From Pseudomonadota bacterium (GTDB lineage Bacteria > Pseudomonadota > Alphaproteobacteria > Acetobacterales > Acetobacteraceae): 64,000 nt of DNA. The notes below the pieces were generated by a model. The model did not search any database. It saw only the letters and a program-made list of their open reading frames with translations, and was not told the origin of the DNA. Below, piece by piece: positions 63,775 through 64,000 of the stretch; position 1 is the stretch's first letter; the number at the start of each line of letters is the position of its first letter. The DNA lies in assembly GCA_021801255.1 (NCBI GenBank), contig JAJYYH010000042.1, forward strand, positions 1 to 64,000. The letters are read 5' to 3'. Position numbers and translations under genes: made by a program.

Positions 63775-64000
63775 CTAGCTCCGATAATCCGGCTGGTCGT
63801 GCGCGATCAGCCGCAGCGCCGCCTGCCAAGCCATGTCGAAGTGTTCGAGCGAGCCTTCGCGGCGGAATTGCCGGGCGGTGTGCAGGCGCACCTCCTCGGG
63901 CGGCAATACCAGTTCGGCGCCACCCGCGAGCGCCTGGATCTGCGCCTGGCAGGCACGTTCGAGATAGTAGATCAGGCTGAACGCCTCCGCGATGGTGCGC
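63775..64000 (-). CDS. Class II aldolase/adducin family protein (C-terminal part)
   Basis: Only the last 74 codons lie in the window, ending in QPDYRS. The segment RTIAEAFSLIYYLERACQAQIQ and LVLPPEEVRLHTARQF resemble the C-terminal part of class II aldolase/adducin proteins, which cleave or interconvert sugar phosphates. The stop is four bases before the Fe-ADH start. The 5' end is outside the window, so the catalytic zinc histidines cannot be checked. Confidence 0.7.
   Translation of the reverse strand, partial: RTIAEAFSLIYYLERACQAQIQALAGGAELVLPPEEVRLHTARQFRREGSLEHFDMAWQAALRLIAHDQPDYRS

Overview
The window is a GC-rich (roughly two-thirds GC), gene-dense chromosome segment from an aerobic alphaproteobacterium, most likely of the Acetobacteraceae/Rhodospirillales. 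Support for this: paired OprB-type sugar porins, a periplasmic PQQ dehydrogenase with a di-haem cytochrome c, CO-dehydrogenase-type (cox) maturation genes, a class I lysyl-tRNA synthetase, an eight-gene suf operon headed by an Rrf2 regulator, and two TRAP transport systems. The genus cannot be fixed from sequence alone. No rRNA, tRNA or CRISPR array was seen.

Layout. 1-1.7 kb is an insertion-sequence graveyard: a 3'-truncated IS110 transposase, an IS256 tail and repeat sequence. 1.7-4.2 kb (minus strand) holds epmB-efp-suhB, where EpmB is expected to supply the beta-lysine that modifies EF-P. 4.4-7.8 kb holds two tandem, closely similar OprB porins with non-ATG starts, each followed by terminator hairpins. 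7.8-10.4 kb (minus) is an MFS transporter coupled to aspartase; 10.4-12.1 kb is rmuC plus a DUF423 protein. 12.2-15.0 kb (minus) is an SDR dehydrogenase with a fused DctQM TRAP permease.

15.1-21.6 kb is a compact suf operon (regulator, sufB, C, D, S, U, T-like, A) with several overlapping start/stop codons and an IscR-like dyad ahead of the regulator. 21.7-26.8 kb (minus) is a four-gene HlyD/ABC/ABC-2 efflux operon; a consensus FNR/FixK box lies between it and a divergent AhpD-like gene. 27.4-32.3 kb holds a DEAD-box helicase, a LOG-family protein, a DHA2 exporter and a serine hydrolase. 32.4-34.7 kb is the PQQ dehydrogenase and its probable cytochrome partner. 34.8-41.7 kb holds an HNH protein, gluQ, a sulfur/redox group (cysI, 1-Cys peroxiredoxin, cysteine-free Rrf2 regulator, cysK) and an hsp20 pair.

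42.0-48.5 kb (minus) is a cox/xanthine-dehydrogenase-type maturation operon: coxG, coxD, coxE, a split XdhC/CoxI-CoxF pair, an AT-rich orphan gene, and a MoeA-like/MobA-like fusion. The catalytic coxMSL genes are not in the window. 48.5-53.0 kb carries a NhaD/ArsB-type antiporter, prpB, an HDAC-family deacetylase, a DUF192 protein and a TerB-like protein. 53.1-59.8 kb is a DinG-type helicase divergent from a class I LysRS gene, which overlaps an MprF-like gene with a shortened synthase domain. 59.7-64 kb (minus) is a catabolic cassette: class II aldolase (partial), iron-dependent alcohol dehydrogenase and a complete DctPQM TRAP transporter.

The most notable non-coding signals are a 15-bp perfect hairpin that buries the cysI Shine-Dalgarno sequence, five copies of a dispersed multi-hairpin repeat in intergenic spaces, mutually exclusive hairpins ahead of hsp20, the FNR box, and the IscR-like site ahead of the suf operon.
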